From the NCBI GenBank assembly GCA_029238175.1, contig JAQWGO010000015.1, positions 1 through 64,000 of the forward strand: a stretch of 64,000 nt of DNA. The letters run 5' to 3'. The notes beneath the pieces are model-generated. The model was given only the letters and a program-made list of their open reading frames with translations, was not told the DNA's origin and searched no databases. The first letter of the stretch is position 1. The number at the start of each line of letters is the position of its first letter. This stretch comes from Henriciella sp. Lineage in GTDB: Bacteria > Pseudomonadota > Alphaproteobacteria > Caulobacterales > Hyphomonadaceae. Shown piece by piece: positions 47,445-57,494 of this stretch. The translations under genes and the position numbers were made by a program.

Positions 47445-48331
47445 CAGAACTGCGCGAGCTCGCTCCTGCGAAAGTAAACCTTTCACTCCATGTCGGCCCG
47501 CCAAAGCAGAACGGCCGACATGATCTGATGTCATTGGTGACATTCGCAGGAATCGAAGCCGCCGATGTCCTCACCGCTGAACCTGCAAGTACGTTCTGCC
47601 TCGCGGTTGAGGGCCCCTTTGCGCGCGATTCTGGCCCTGCCAAAGACAATCTCGTTCTACAAGCGGCGCGAATGTTGGATGAAGCGCTGGACGGAAATGC
47701 GCCACCGCTGGCGTTTCGCCTACAGAAGAACCTTCCTTGCGCCGCGGGTATTGGCGGCGGATCAGCGGATGCCGCGGCGGCGTTACGCCTGATGATTCGC
47801 GCCCATGGCGGTGATAAGGCAATGACAATGGCCGAGGCCATATCGCCCCTCCTCGGCGGCGACGTGCTTGCCTGCCTACGCGGCGTTCCGGGATTGATGA
47901 GCGGCGAAGGCGAACGTTACGAACCGCTGCTAGGTATACCGCCATTCCCCGCGATCCTCGTAAACCCGCTTACAGAGTGTCCTACAGGACCAGTTTTCAG
48001 CGCTTATGACGCCAATCCACCAAGCGCTGTTCCCGCTCACCCACTGCCACCCGCTGGACGTGCCAGACAAGGTGATTTCGTCGACTGGGTCGCAGACAAC
48101 ACCAATAATGGCCTAGAAGCACCCGCCTCGGCGCTAGTTCCAGATATCAACACCACCTTGTCAGCGCTTCGCAATTTGCAAAATACAAAGCTGGTCCGCA
48201 TGAGCGGCTCTGGCGCCACTTGTTTTGCCTTGTTTCCAGACATGGACTCGGCTGAAAAGGGCAAGGAAGCGTTGAAAGCACTACATCCTGATTGGTGGAT
48301 TTGCTCAACGCTACTCGGAGGCGGGACATGA
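47441..48331 (+). CDS. ispE: 4-diphosphocytidyl-2-C-methyl-D-erythritol kinase
   Basis: APAKVNLSLHVGPPKQNGRHDL; KNLPCAAGIGGGSADAAAALRLM; MSGSGATCFALF. Confidence 0.96.
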   Translation: MTELRELAPAKVNLSLHVGPPKQNGRHDLMSLVTFAGIEAADVLTAEPASTFCLAVEGPFARDSGPAKDNLVLQAARMLDEALDGNAPPLAFRLQKNLPCAAGIGGGSADAAAALRLMIRAHGGDKAMTMAEAISPLLGGDVLACLRGVPGLMSGEGERYEPLLGIPPFPAILVNPLTECPTGPVFSAYDANPPSAVPAHPLPPAGRARQGDFVDWVADNTNNGLEAPASALVPDINTTLSALRNLQNTKLVRMSGSGATCFALFPDMDSAEKGKEALKALHPDWWICSTLLGGGT

Positions 48332-49356
48332 ATTGGGGCTATACTTTGCTGAACGGCGCAATAGCCTTCTCTCTAGCTCTCATCTTATCATATCTGTTTG
48401 GTCTTATCGCGCGACGAAGCAGCATTGTTGATGCACCAGATGAAGCGAGGAAGCAGCAGCCAATTGCAATCCCCAGACTGGGCGGCGTTGCATTTATGCT
48501 GGCAATACTCGTTACGGGACTAGCAACGATAATGCTGATCGGTGGCGGTTTCCGTCCGCTCTCTGGGCCCGCATTGGGCTTCACGATTGTGTGTTTTCTC
48601 GTCGGACTTTGGGACGATATAAAGCCCCCACCAGCTAAGGTAAAACTACTCGTCCTGCTAATTGCTGCAGGCATAGCGGCGTATCTTGGGCTACGGCCAG
48701 CCGCGCTCATGTCGCCGTTTGGAGACATTACCTCACTCGGTCCGATCGTGATTGGTTCGGCGCTGTGGTTATTGGTTTTCACCAACGCCGCGAATTTTAT
48801 GGATGGGTCGAATGGCCTATCAATCGGATCAGTGGCGGTCATGCTCGCGGGCCTTTGTGCCGCCATGATCGGCGTCGAACAATCGGCAGTGTCACTCCTG
48901 CCGCTTCACCTTGTTTTTACCGGCGCAGTCGCTGGCTTCCTGATCCACAATCTACGCGGCAAACTCTATGCAGGTGACGCAGGTGCTCTCGGCCTCGGCG
49001 CGCTCTTTGCCAGCCTAGGATTGGTCTCAGGCCTCGAAGTTTGGACCGTCGCCACGCTCGCGCTACCCTTCCTCGTCGACGTCTTGATGACGCTTATCTG
49101 GCGAGCAAAGCACAAACGATCATGGCTAGAAGCCCATCTCGATCACGCCTACCAACGCCTGCGCAAAAATGGTTGGAGCCACCTAGAAACAGCTGTCCTC
49201 TATTGGGGGCTCACGGCAACGTGCGCAGCAGCAGCCGTTATCGCAGCCAAAGCTGGCGGCGAGGCCCCTTTCATCGTGTTCTGGACATTATGCTTGGCAG
49301 GTATCGCGCTTTGGACAGCCCATCGCCGCAGCGTATCAGCTGACGAGCTTCAATAG
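48328..49356 (+). CDS. Glycosyltransferase family 4 / undecaprenyl-phosphate sugar-phosphotransferase-like
   Basis: VDAPDEARKQQPIAIPRLGGVAF; NAANFMDGSNGLSIGS; HLDHAYQRLRKNGWSH. Confidence 0.92.
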   Translation: MNWGYTLLNGAIAFSLALILSYLFGLIARRSSIVDAPDEARKQQPIAIPRLGGVAFMLAILVTGLATIMLIGGGFRPLSGPALGFTIVCFLVGLWDDIKPPPAKVKLLVLLIAAGIAAYLGLRPAALMSPFGDITSLGPIVIGSALWLLVFTNAANFMDGSNGLSIGSVAVMLAGLCAAMIGVEQSAVSLLPLHLVFTGAVAGFLIHNLRGKLYAGDAGALGLGALFASLGLVSGLEVWTVATLALPFLVDVLMTLIWRAKHKRSWLEAHLDHAYQRLRKNGWSHLETAVLYWGLTATCAAAAVIAAKAGGEAPFIVFWTLCLAGIALWTAHRRSVSADELQ

Positions 49357-49875
49357 CTCGCTTGGTGTGACTGTCGTTCCCGTTCGCCACGGCGCAAATG
49401 ACCATGCCATGTAAAGCAGGCTCCCCGCCATCAGCAAGCCGAACAGGATTGCAAATCCCTCGCTGCGTTTAACCAGTCCCATCACGCCGGCATAGACAAA
49501 GAACAGCCCAAACAACCCGCCAAAGAGGCCGATCAAAAATAGCGACCACTGAAAGGCCGTCCCGCCACCTGTCTTCACTGGCAATTGAGGATTCACAGTT
49601 TCCAACTCATGCGCAATCGCCGCAACTAATGACCGAAACGATGCCAGCTCCGGCCCCTCCATCATATTGCACGCCAGCTTTGTCACGTCGTCTGGCCCCT
49701 GCAGGTACAACCATTCGGACTGCGTTCCGCGATATGCAAAATTCCCCCAAGTCGCGCCCGTAAGCTCCGCCAGCTTCAACGCATTTTCACCGCCGCGCTT
49801 TAGCAAGTGACCGTCCTTGATCGTCCAGACTTGTTCCTTCGCCAGTAGTGCGGGCTTGAAGCTATATTCGCGCAT
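49336..49875 (-). CDS. Hypothetical membrane protein
   Basis: MREYSFKPALLAKEQVWTIKDGHLLKRGGENALKLAELTGATWG; two C-terminal TMs. Confidence 0.75.
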   Translation of the reverse strand: MREYSFKPALLAKEQVWTIKDGHLLKRGGENALKLAELTGATWGNFAYRGTQSEWLYLQGPDDVTKLACNMMEGPELASFRSLVAAIAHELETVNPQLPVKTGGGTAFQWSLFLIGLFGGLFGLFFVYAGVMGLVKRSEGFAILFGLLMAGSLLYMAWSFAPWRTGTTVTPSELLKLVS

Positions 49876-49881
49876 AAAAAA

Positions 49882-49913
49882 ATCCCCGAAACTCAAACTG
49901 TTCCGGGGACCTT
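49882..49913 (-). terminator. Probable terminator after ETF-QO
   Basis: Minus strand GTCCCCGGAACAGTTTGAGTTTCGGGGATTTTTTT. Confidence 0.7.
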
Positions 49914-49956
49914 AGAATGTAATCGATAGGCTCGCCTACCCCTTAGGGGCTAGAGC

Positions 49957-51636
49957 CTACATATTTGGATAGGCTGGACCGCCGCCGCCTTCTGGCGTTT
50001 CCCAATTGATGTTCTGGTTCGGGTCTTTGATATCGCACGTTTTACAGTGAATGCAGTTTTGCGAGTTGATTTGGAAGCGAGGCGCTTTGCCTTCTTCCTC
50101 AACCCACTCATACACACCTGCCGGGCAATAACGCGCCGATGGGCCAGCGAACACATCAAGCTCAGACAATTTCTGAAGATCGAGGTCAGCCACTTTCAAG
50201 TGAATAGGCTGATCTTCAGCATGATACGTGTTCGTGAAAGAGACGTTTGTCAGCTTATCGAAGCTCAGAACACCGTCCGGTTTTTCATACTCAATCGGCT
50301 TAAACTGATCGGCAGGCTTCAGATATTTATGATCGGCTTTACCGTGCTTGAGCTGCGGAATGTAACCAAAACCAACCAAATAGCGCAGCCACATATCAGG
50401 CATGCCCAAAACAGCGCCCGCAAGCGTACCAAAGCGGCTCATCAACGGCTTGACGTTGCGAACACGCGCCAGATCCGTCCAGACCCAGCTATCCTTGACC
50501 GCCTGCTCATAGCTATCCAACTCGTCATACGAGCGACCAGCGCGAATGGCTTCAACAGCCTGCTCCGCCGCCAGCATGCCTGTCTTGATCGCGTTATGCG
50601 TACCCTTAATCCGCGGTAGATTCACGAAACCAGCTGAACAACCGATCAGCGCGCCGCCCGGGAAAGACAGTTTCGGGATAGATTGAATGCCGCCAGACGT
50701 GATCGCACGCGCGCCATAGGCTTCGCGCTTACCGCCTTTCAGGAATTTCGAAATATCGTCGTGATGCTTGTAACGCTGGAACTCTTCATAAGGTGCCAGA
50801 TGTGGGTTCTTATAGTTCAAGTGAACCACGTACCCGACAGAAACATAATTCTCACCGCCCTCAGAGAAGTGATAGAGGAAACCGCCGCCATTCCCGTCAG
50901 CGTCTTTCACTGGCCAGCCAAATGTATGCTGCGTGTAACCAGCGCTAAACTCAGGATGGTCCGCCGGGACCTTCCAAACCTCTTTCAAGCCAATGCCGTA
51001 CTTTTGCGGATCGCAATTGGCTTCAAGATCGTATTTCGCTTTAACCGTCTTAGTTAGAGAACCGCGCGCGCCCTCAGCAAAGAATGTGTATTTACCCAAC
51101 AGTTCCATGCCCGGCTCGTAATCGCCTTTATGGCTGCCATCTTCGGCAATACCCATAACGCCAGCGACAACGCCGCGAACTTCGCCATTCTCACCGTAAA
51201 CAACTTCAGATGCGGCAAAGCCTGGGAAGACTTGTACTTCCAACTCTTCAGCGCGCTCACCCAGCCAACGGCAAACATTTGCCAGCGAGCCGATATAGCA
51301 GCCGTGATTATGCATGAATGGCGGGAATGCAAAGGTGGGCATCGGCATAGAGCCATGCGAACCTAACAGCTTATATTTATCCGCTGAGACCTCAGTTTTA
51401 ATCGGGCGGTCATCGCGTGTCCGCCAGCCGGGAATCAGTTCGTCCATCGCCACCGGGTCAAGAACAAGGCCAGACAGGATGTGCGCGCCAATTTCGCCGC
51501 CTTTTTCCAGCACCACAACTTCCAGCTCTTCACCGGCTTCATTGGCCAATTGTTTCGCCCGAATAGCTGCGGATAGACCAGCAGGGCCACCACCAACGAT
51601 GACCAGATCAAATTCCATAGATTCGCGTTCGCTCAT
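49957..51636 (-). CDS. Electron transfer flavoprotein-ubiquinone oxidoreductase
   Basis: DLVIVGGGPAGLSAAIRAKQL; LIGCSAGFVNLPRIKGTHNAIKTGMLAAE; FQINSQNCIHCKTCDIKDPNQNINWETPEGGGGPAYPNM. Confidence 0.98.
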   Translation of the reverse strand: MSERESMEFDLVIVGGGPAGLSAAIRAKQLANEAGEELEVVVLEKGGEIGAHILSGLVLDPVAMDELIPGWRTRDDRPIKTEVSADKYKLLGSHGSMPMPTFAFPPFMHNHGCYIGSLANVCRWLGERAEELEVQVFPGFAASEVVYGENGEVRGVVAGVMGIAEDGSHKGDYEPGMELLGKYTFFAEGARGSLTKTVKAKYDLEANCDPQKYGIGLKEVWKVPADHPEFSAGYTQHTFGWPVKDADGNGGGFLYHFSEGGENYVSVGYVVHLNYKNPHLAPYEEFQRYKHHDDISKFLKGGKREAYGARAITSGGIQSIPKLSFPGGALIGCSAGFVNLPRIKGTHNAIKTGMLAAEQAVEAIRAGRSYDELDSYEQAVKDSWVWTDLARVRNVKPLMSRFGTLAGAVLGMPDMWLRYLVGFGYIPQLKHGKADHKYLKPADQFKPIEYEKPDGVLSFDKLTNVSFTNTYHAEDQPIHLKVADLDLQKLSELDVFAGPSARYCPAGVYEWVEEEGKAPRFQINSQNCIHCKTCDIKDPNQNINWETPEGGGGPAYPNM

Positions 51637-51735
51637 CAAACTCTCTCCCAAAAGGTGGCGGCACCCTAGCGCCTGCACTATACCTGTGTACGTATCTGTT
51701 CAGAATTGGGTTTAACGCAAGTTTACAAGGTCACA

Positions 51736-52587
51736 ATGCCCCAAAATGCCCCTGCCGTAGCATTAAAGGCTCTCACCGAATGGTGGGAAGAAATGGGCGT
51801 GGACGTTGATCAGGCTGAAATGAAGGCTTTATTGGCCAATAACAGCCCTATCACGACCGCTCAAAACAGTGCCCCGTCACAGCCAGTTCAGCCGGAAGCG
51901 ACTGAACAAACATCGAATCAACCACAGGCGAAACGCACCTCACGGCGCAATAAAGCCAAGACAACTGACGATTGGGTCAGTGAAGCGGCAGCATCGGCTG
52001 CGGCTGCGACGGATATTCCGTCCCTGAAAGCGGCGATCGAATCGTTTGAAGGCTCTGAGCTAAAGAAGCTTTGTGAGAATACAGTTGTCTATGACGGTGT
52101 CATTGGCGCACCTGTCATGGTGCTTGGCGAAGGCCCCGGCCCACAAGAGGACCGTTTAGGACTTCCATTCGTTGGCGCGGCGGGCCAATTCCTAGACAAG
52201 ATGTTGGCAACCATCAGTCTGGACCGCAAAACCAATACATTCATTTCTAACGTCAATTTCTGGCGCCCACCCGGTAACCGAAACCCTGACGCTGACGAGC
52301 TCGCGATTTGCCGCCCGTTCGTTGACCGCATGGTCGACCTTGCCCAGCCGAAAATCATCATTGCTTCTGGCGGCGTTGCGGCCAAATCTCTATTGGACAG
52401 CAAGACAGGTATCATGCGCTTGCGAGGCTCTGAACGCCCCTTCACAACGGCAGCAGGCACCGAAGTCCCGATGGTGCCGATGTTCCATCCCGCCTACCTG
52501 CTTCGCCGCCCTGCCGACAAAAGCCGCGCATGGCGCGATTTATTGTTAGTTCAGGCAAGGCTCGCAGAGATGGGGATCTCACTCTAA
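51736..52587 (+). CDS. Uracil-DNA glycosylase family protein (type 4/5-like)
   Basis: VLGEGPGPQEDRLGLPFVGAAGQFLDKML; NVNFWRPPGNRNPDADE; MFHPAYLLRRP. Confidence 0.94.
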   Translation: MPQNAPAVALKALTEWWEEMGVDVDQAEMKALLANNSPITTAQNSAPSQPVQPEATEQTSNQPQAKRTSRRNKAKTTDDWVSEAAASAAAATDIPSLKAAIESFEGSELKKLCENTVVYDGVIGAPVMVLGEGPGPQEDRLGLPFVGAAGQFLDKMLATISLDRKTNTFISNVNFWRPPGNRNPDADELAICRPFVDRMVDLAQPKIIIASGGVAAKSLLDSKTGIMRLRGSERPFTTAAGTEVPMVPMFHPAYLLRRPADKSRAWRDLLLVQARLAEMGISL

Positions 52588-53274
52588 TTGCCCGCCCCTC
52601 TCTCCATCATCATTCCAGCTTACAACGCTGAAGCGAATCTTCCGCTTTGCCTGGCAAGCCTTATGCCCGGACTGGAATCCGGCCTCATCCGCGAAGTCAT
52701 TCTCGTCGATGGCGGTAGCGACGATCAAACACGCCGCATCGCCGAAGGCACAGGCGCAACCGTCCTGACCTCCCCCCAAAAGGGCCGCGCCGCGCAGCTT
52801 CGTCACGGCGCCGAAAACGCCCGCGGCGATTGGCTTCTCTTCCTCCATGCCGACACTGCCCTATCCCGCGACTGGGCTGAACGCAGCCAAGCCCATATCG
52901 CCGAACGACCACAGCATGCCGCCGTCTTCACCCTCGCTTATCGCAGTGATGCCCCGATGGCGAAAGTCGTTGCGCGGCGGGCAAACTGGCGCGCCAGAAC
53001 ACTTGGCCTGCCCTATGGCGATCAAGGTTTGCTCGTCTCGCGCAAACTCTACGACCAAGTTGGCGGCTTCCCCGAAGTGCCACTGATGGAAGACGTTAAA
53101 ATCGTCCAAGCTATCGGCAAGAAACGCCTCAACTTCCTAAGCGCCGAAGCCCGCACAGATGCCTCCAAATACGAACGCGATGGCTGGCGCAAGCGCGGCT
53201 GGCACAATGCTTGGCTGATCACGCGCTATTTGCTCGGCGCAAGCCCGGAAAAACTCGCAAAGGCCTACTCGTGA
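52588..53274 (+). CDS. TIGR04283-type family 2 glycosyltransferase
   Basis: TTG start; LSIIIPAYNAEANLPLCLASL...VDGGSDDQTRRIAE; LPYGDQGLLVSRKLYDQVGGFPEVPLMEDV. Confidence 0.93.
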   Translation: MPAPLSIIIPAYNAEANLPLCLASLMPGLESGLIREVILVDGGSDDQTRRIAEGTGATVLTSPQKGRAAQLRHGAENARGDWLLFLHADTALSRDWAERSQAHIAERPQHAAVFTLAYRSDAPMAKVVARRANWRARTLGLPYGDQGLLVSRKLYDQVGGFPEVPLMEDVKIVQAIGKKRLNFLSAEARTDASKYERDGWRKRGWHNAWLITRYLLGASPEKLAKAYS

Positions 53275-53876
53275 AACGCGCGACCCTCCTCATCTATGCC
53301 AAACCACCACGCATGGGTCTATCAAAGACAAGGCTCGCCCGCAGCTTGGGCTCCCCAACACAGGCACGCCGTATCGCAATGATGACGCTCAGCAAAACAG
53401 TTCGCGCCAGCCTTTCCGGCGCATGGAACACAATCCTCTACGCCGCGCCCGACAAGGCACTTTGCCAATCTATTGGGATTGTGTGGCCAGATCACCTTGA
53501 ACGCCGCTCACAAGGGCGCGGCGACATCACCGACCGATTAAACAAGGGCCTTAACGAAGCCCCCGCCGGGCCGGTTATGTTTATCGGCGCTGATGCGCCC
53601 GACATTTCGCCAGCCTTGATCCGCCGCGCCATTCGCGGCCTACACAGAAGTGACGCCATCTTCGGCCCTGCACTCGATGGCGGATTTTGGCTGTTCGGAC
53701 TTAACAAACAGGCTCGCACAAAAAGCCCGTTCCACAATGTGCGGTGGTCCAGCCCGCACGCAATGCAAGATGTCTGGGCGAACCTACCCAATCACGCAAA
53801 GGTTGGCATACTTCCACAGCTTATCGACATTGATGACGCCGATGATTGGGATATTTGGAGAGCTAGCAAGAAGTAG
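53271..53876 (+). CDS. TIGR04282-type glycosyltransferase (DUF2064)
   Basis: GTG start overlapping upstream stop; YAKPPRMGLSKTRLARSLG; FIGADAPDISPALI; PALDGGFWLFGL. Confidence 0.92.
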   Translation: MKRATLLIYAKPPRMGLSKTRLARSLGSPTQARRIAMMTLSKTVRASLSGAWNTILYAAPDKALCQSIGIVWPDHLERRSQGRGDITDRLNKGLNEAPAGPVMFIGADAPDISPALIRRAIRGLHRSDAIFGPALDGGFWLFGLNKQARTKSPFHNVRWSSPHAMQDVWANLPNHAKVGILPQLIDIDDADDWDIWRASKK

Positions 53877-53878
53877 CA

Positions 53879-54319
53879 TCAGTCTGATTTGATGTTATTT
53901 TTGATAATCCGTAGCAAGCTTACGATCGACACCAGAGCGATCATAATCGCGGAAATCGTTAGCACGGCATAGAGGATAATCGGAAATACCCATCCCACGA
54001 AACCTCCCTGCGTTGGAGGGTTGATGGAATAGTCTTCGCGAAGCTCAACCCAGCCAGCTATGTCGCCAAGCCAACTGGTGACACCAGTGAAAAACAACAG
54101 CACGAGCATACTTAACCCAACGACAAGAAGCACAAAAAGACCAAGCTTCTGCGCCCAAGACCTATCACTGCCCGGTGTAAAAGTGACGGGACCATACTCC
54201 GCCCAACTTGTCTCTGATGTCCCTGAATTCGCACGCGGTTTCCGAGACCTATTTCGTCTGCGCAGGATGCTAGCGATCGCTGCACGGCGGCGTTCTTCTT
54301 TTTTGTCTACTTCCGACAT
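53879..54319 (-). CDS. Hypothetical membrane protein
   Basis: Two long hydrophobic segments; no recognised family. Confidence 0.6.
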   Translation of the reverse strand: MSEVDKKEERRRAAIASILRRRNRSRKPRANSGTSETSWAEYGPVTFTPGSDRSWAQKLGLFVLLVVGLSMLVLLFFTGVTSWLGDIAGWVELREDYSINPPTQGGFVGWVFPIILYAVLTISAIMIALVSIVSLLRIIKNNIKSD

Positions 54320-54371
54320 ATCATCTCCTCTACGATATATCGGAAGCAGAGAAGAAGCTTACAAGAGACGA

Positions 54372-55415
54372 CTAAGGAAACAGCGCCTGCATATGTCCAA
54401 GGCCTAGCGTCTCATCCCAGCCCATCATCAGGTTCAGGTTCTGAATGGCTTGGCCGCTCGAGCCCTTAATCAAATTATCGATCACCGCGATAACAATCGC
54501 GCGTCCCGGAACGCGGTCACGATAGACGCCAATCCGGCATCTATTCGTCCCGCGCACATGGCGTGTATCAGGCGGCGGACTGCCATACGGCAGAACATCA
54601 ATGAAAGGAGAGTCCGCATATTTACTGGCGAGCGCAGCCAATATTTGGTCGGCGTCGCCGCGCACATGACAAGTTACCAGCTCACCGCGCGTCATCGGAA
54701 TCAAATGGGGCGTAAAAGTTACACCAATATCTCTACGTCCAGATTGCAGATTTAGCTCTTGCTCAATCTCTGGCGCATGCCTGTGCGTACCAACACCATA
54801 GGCGCGAACACCCTCTGCCGACTCGCTGAACAGGTTACCTTCTTTCAAGCCGCGACCCGCGCCAGATACACCTGACTTCGCATCAATAATGATATGGTCT
54901 GCATCAATCGTATTCTCCACCAGCGGCAGCAATGCCAGAAGTGTCGCCGTTGGATAACAGCCCGGACAAGCCACAAGTGATTCGCCCGCCAATTCTGCGC
55001 CCCGCCATTCTGGTAGACCATATTTCACAGCCGCCGTGCGCGCGGGATTTAGGTGAGAGCGTCCATAAGTTTCGGCATACAGATCGGCGCTACGCAAACG
55101 ATAATCCGCCGATAAATCAACAATCTTGATTCGCTGCGGAAGGGTTTCGATCAGGTCTTGGCTCGTCCCGTGCGGCAGGCAGCTGAATGCGACATCAATG
55201 CCATCCCAAGCCACATCATCCGCTTTCACAACAGGCAAATCTGTTGGGCCAGCAAGATGGGGGAAGATTGTGGAAAGCTGCTTTCCGGCAAGCGAATGTC
55301 CGGTAGCCGCAACAGCTTCAACTTTTGGATGCGCTGCAAGCAAACGAACTGTTTCAGCACCCGTATATCCAGATGCACCAAGTACGGCGGCTTTGAGCTT
55401 TGTCTCAACAGTCAT
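54372..55415 (-). CDS. argC: N-acetyl-gamma-glutamyl-phosphate reductase
   Basis: KAAVLGASGYTGAETVRLLAAHP; ACPGCYPTATLLALLPLVE; SGVSGAGRG. Confidence 0.97.
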   Translation of the reverse strand: MTVETKLKAAVLGASGYTGAETVRLLAAHPKVEAVAATGHSLAGKQLSTIFPHLAGPTDLPVVKADDVAWDGIDVAFSCLPHGTSQDLIETLPQRIKIVDLSADYRLRSADLYAETYGRSHLNPARTAAVKYGLPEWRGAELAGESLVACPGCYPTATLLALLPLVENTIDADHIIIDAKSGVSGAGRGLKEGNLFSESAEGVRAYGVGTHRHAPEIEQELNLQSGRRDIGVTFTPHLIPMTRGELVTCHVRGDADQILAALASKYADSPFIDVLPYGSPPPDTRHVRGTNRCRIGVYRDRVPGRAIVIAVIDNLIKGSSGQAIQNLNLMMGWDETLGLGHMQALFP

Positions 55416-55437
55416 ATCCAAACCCCTGTTTTAGGTA

Positions 55438-55472
55438 AGAAAAAAGGCGCCTCGTTCCCGAAGCGCCTTCTC
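55438..55472 (-). terminator. Terminator downstream of rpsI
   Basis: Minus strand AAGGCGCTTCGGGAACGAGGCGCCTTTTT. Confidence 0.8.
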
Positions 55473-55496
55473 GAAATTGATAAGTCCCGTAAAAGA

Positions 55497-55991
55497 CTAG
55501 CGCTTAGAGAACTGGAAGCTACGACGGGCTTTCGCACGGCCATACTTCTTACGCTCAACAACACGCGGGTCACGTGTCATGAAGCCGAATGGCTTAAGAA
55601 CGCGGCGTAGTTCAGGCTCACGTGCAACAAGCGCCCGTGAAATACCGTGACGAACAGCGCCAGCTTGACCAGAAAGACCAGAACCTTTGACTGTCGCAAT
55701 CACATCATACTGTGTACGACGATCAGATTCGATCAGCGGCTGTTCCAGAACCATACGAAGAACCGGGCGAGCGAAGTACTCTTCCTGATCCTTACCGTTG
55801 ATTGTGACTTTACCAGTACCCGGCTTCAGCCAGACACGAGCAGTGGCACACTTACGGCGACCTGTGCCGTATGAACGACCATGCTCATCAATCTTTGGTT
55901 CAACATTGATCGGCTCAAGCTCAATAGTTGTGCCTTCACCAGTTGTGACTGATTTCAGATCTTCAAGGGATTGTGCAGTAGTCTCAGACAT
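55497..55991 (-). CDS. rpsI: 30S ribosomal protein S9
   Basis: [26 protein letters not shown]...[24 protein letters not shown]. Confidence 0.99.
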   Translation of the reverse strand: MSETTAQSLEDLKSVTTGEGTTIELEPINVEPKIDEHGRSYGTGRRKCATARVWLKPGTGKVTINGKDQEEYFARPVLRMVLEQPLIESDRRTQYDVIATVKGSGLSGQAGAVRHGISRALVAREPELRRVLKPFGFMTRDPRVVERKKYGRAKARRSFQFSKR

Positions 55992-55993
55992 AC

Positions 55994-56458
55994 TTAAGCA
56001 ACCTTTGTGTTTTTGGTGTTCATCGCCGCAAAATCAACAGCTTCAGGCTGTTGAGCCTCATGCGGGTGCTCAGCACCGGCATAAACACGCAACTTAGAGA
56101 GCTGCTTGCGAGCCAGTGAGCTTTCCTTAGGCATCATGCGCTTAACTGCCATTTCAATGGCACGCTCAGGAAAACGACCGGACATAATTTTTCCGGCTGT
56201 CGTTTCCTTGATACCGCCCGGATGACCCGTGTGGCGATAATAGATTTTGTCCTTGAGCTTATTGCCCGTGAACTTTGCTTTTTCAGCATTGATTACAACG
56301 ATAAAATCGCCGGTATCAATGTGCGGTGTGAAGTCAGCGCGGTGCTTGCCACGCAGGCGTTTGGCGACGTAGGAAGCAAGGCGACCCACAACGACATCGC
56401 TTGCGTCGATAATGACCCACTTGTTCTCAACGTCGGCTGGTGCGTTATATGTTTTCAT
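55994..56458 (-). CDS. rplM: 50S ribosomal protein L13
   Basis: [47 protein letters not shown]. Confidence 0.99.
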   Translation of the reverse strand: MKTYNAPADVENKWVIIDASDVVVGRLASYVAKRLRGKHRADFTPHIDTGDFIVVINAEKAKFTGNKLKDKIYYRHTGHPGGIKETTAGKIMSGRFPERAIEMAVKRMMPKESSLARKQLSKLRVYAGAEHPHEAQQPEAVDFAAMNTKNTKVA

Positions 56459-56495
56459 TGCTCCGTCGGAGCCTCTTCATCGGAGTTATTGGATA

Positions 56496-57494
56496 ATGTT
56501 CAAGCGCCCGCGTTTAAGCACCAGAAATAGCCTTGTCAACGCGAGTCCGGCCCTCGCCCTGCTTTTCCTGGCAGTATCTTGCAGCCAATCTAACGATACA
56601 GTCGAGCGTGACCCGCAAGTCACACCTGAGACCGTAGCGCCACAGGGGCTGGTTCTACCCGCCGTGTGGCAGTCAGAAGATTTAGGGGCGCCCCTAAATA
56701 GTGTCGCTGTCGCTGGCGAACTCGGCTCGACCGTCGCCGTGACCTTCGAGGATGGAGGTTTGCAATTTTTGAATTTTGAAGGCGACCGCATCACACAGAA
56801 AGCTGACCTTGGCGTTTCACAGGTCGCTGATGGGCGCTACACTCTATTGTCCGGCACGCCTGTCACGCTGTTTCCGGGAATCAGCGAGCGCGGCGACATA
56901 ACTCTCTATATACATGGCGGCGAACTACCCGAGCCACTTGCCTACCCTTTAGACGTCGGAACAGATGAATATGCTCTGGGCCTCTGCACAGCAGCGCCAA
57001 AAATTGAAAGTGACGGCGTTGTACGGCTCGGCTTCTGGACAGAAGGCGACAAGCGCAAATTAAGATCCGGTCGAATTGTCCAAGTCGCGGACGAACTCGT
57101 ATTCCTGCCTGACGAACCAGTGACGACCAATGTCGATATAACTGCTTGTGTTCTTGAGGACACGGGCGCGACAGTCTTCTCCGCACCCGCGATTGCGTCC
57201 GCGCGGCTGGAGCGCAGGAATTTCACATATACAATGACGCTCGATTCGTCTGGCGGCTATCTACTCACCGATACAGAGGGCGGCGTTACGCCATTCACCG
57301 TCAGCGACGGCATTACAGTGCGCGTCCCGCCGCTTCCGGTTGACATTGCAGGGACCGGCGACGCACGCGGCGGAGGCTATTCAGCAGGCGTCGTTGTGAT
57401 TGCCGGGGAATCATCCGGCGGCAAGCATGCAGTCACCTATATTGACCCAAGCATCGTCACTCTGAAACCGTTTGGCTATCAAGCTGACCAGTAG
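56496..57494 (+). CDS. Hypothetical lipoprotein
   Basis: Start MFKRPRLSTRNSLVNASPALALLFLAVSCSQSND, lipobox-like; no recognised family. Confidence 0.7.
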   Translation: MFKRPRLSTRNSLVNASPALALLFLAVSCSQSNDTVERDPQVTPETVAPQGLVLPAVWQSEDLGAPLNSVAVAGELGSTVAVTFEDGGLQFLNFEGDRITQKADLGVSQVADGRYTLLSGTPVTLFPGISERGDITLYIHGGELPEPLAYPLDVGTDEYALGLCTAAPKIESDGVVRLGFWTEGDKRKLRSGRIVQVADELVFLPDEPVTTNVDITACVLEDTGATVFSAPAIASARLERRNFTYTMTLDSSGGYLLTDTEGGVTPFTVSDGITVRVPPLPVDIAGTGDARGGGYSAGVVVIAGESSGGKHAVTYIDPSIVTLKPFGYQADQ

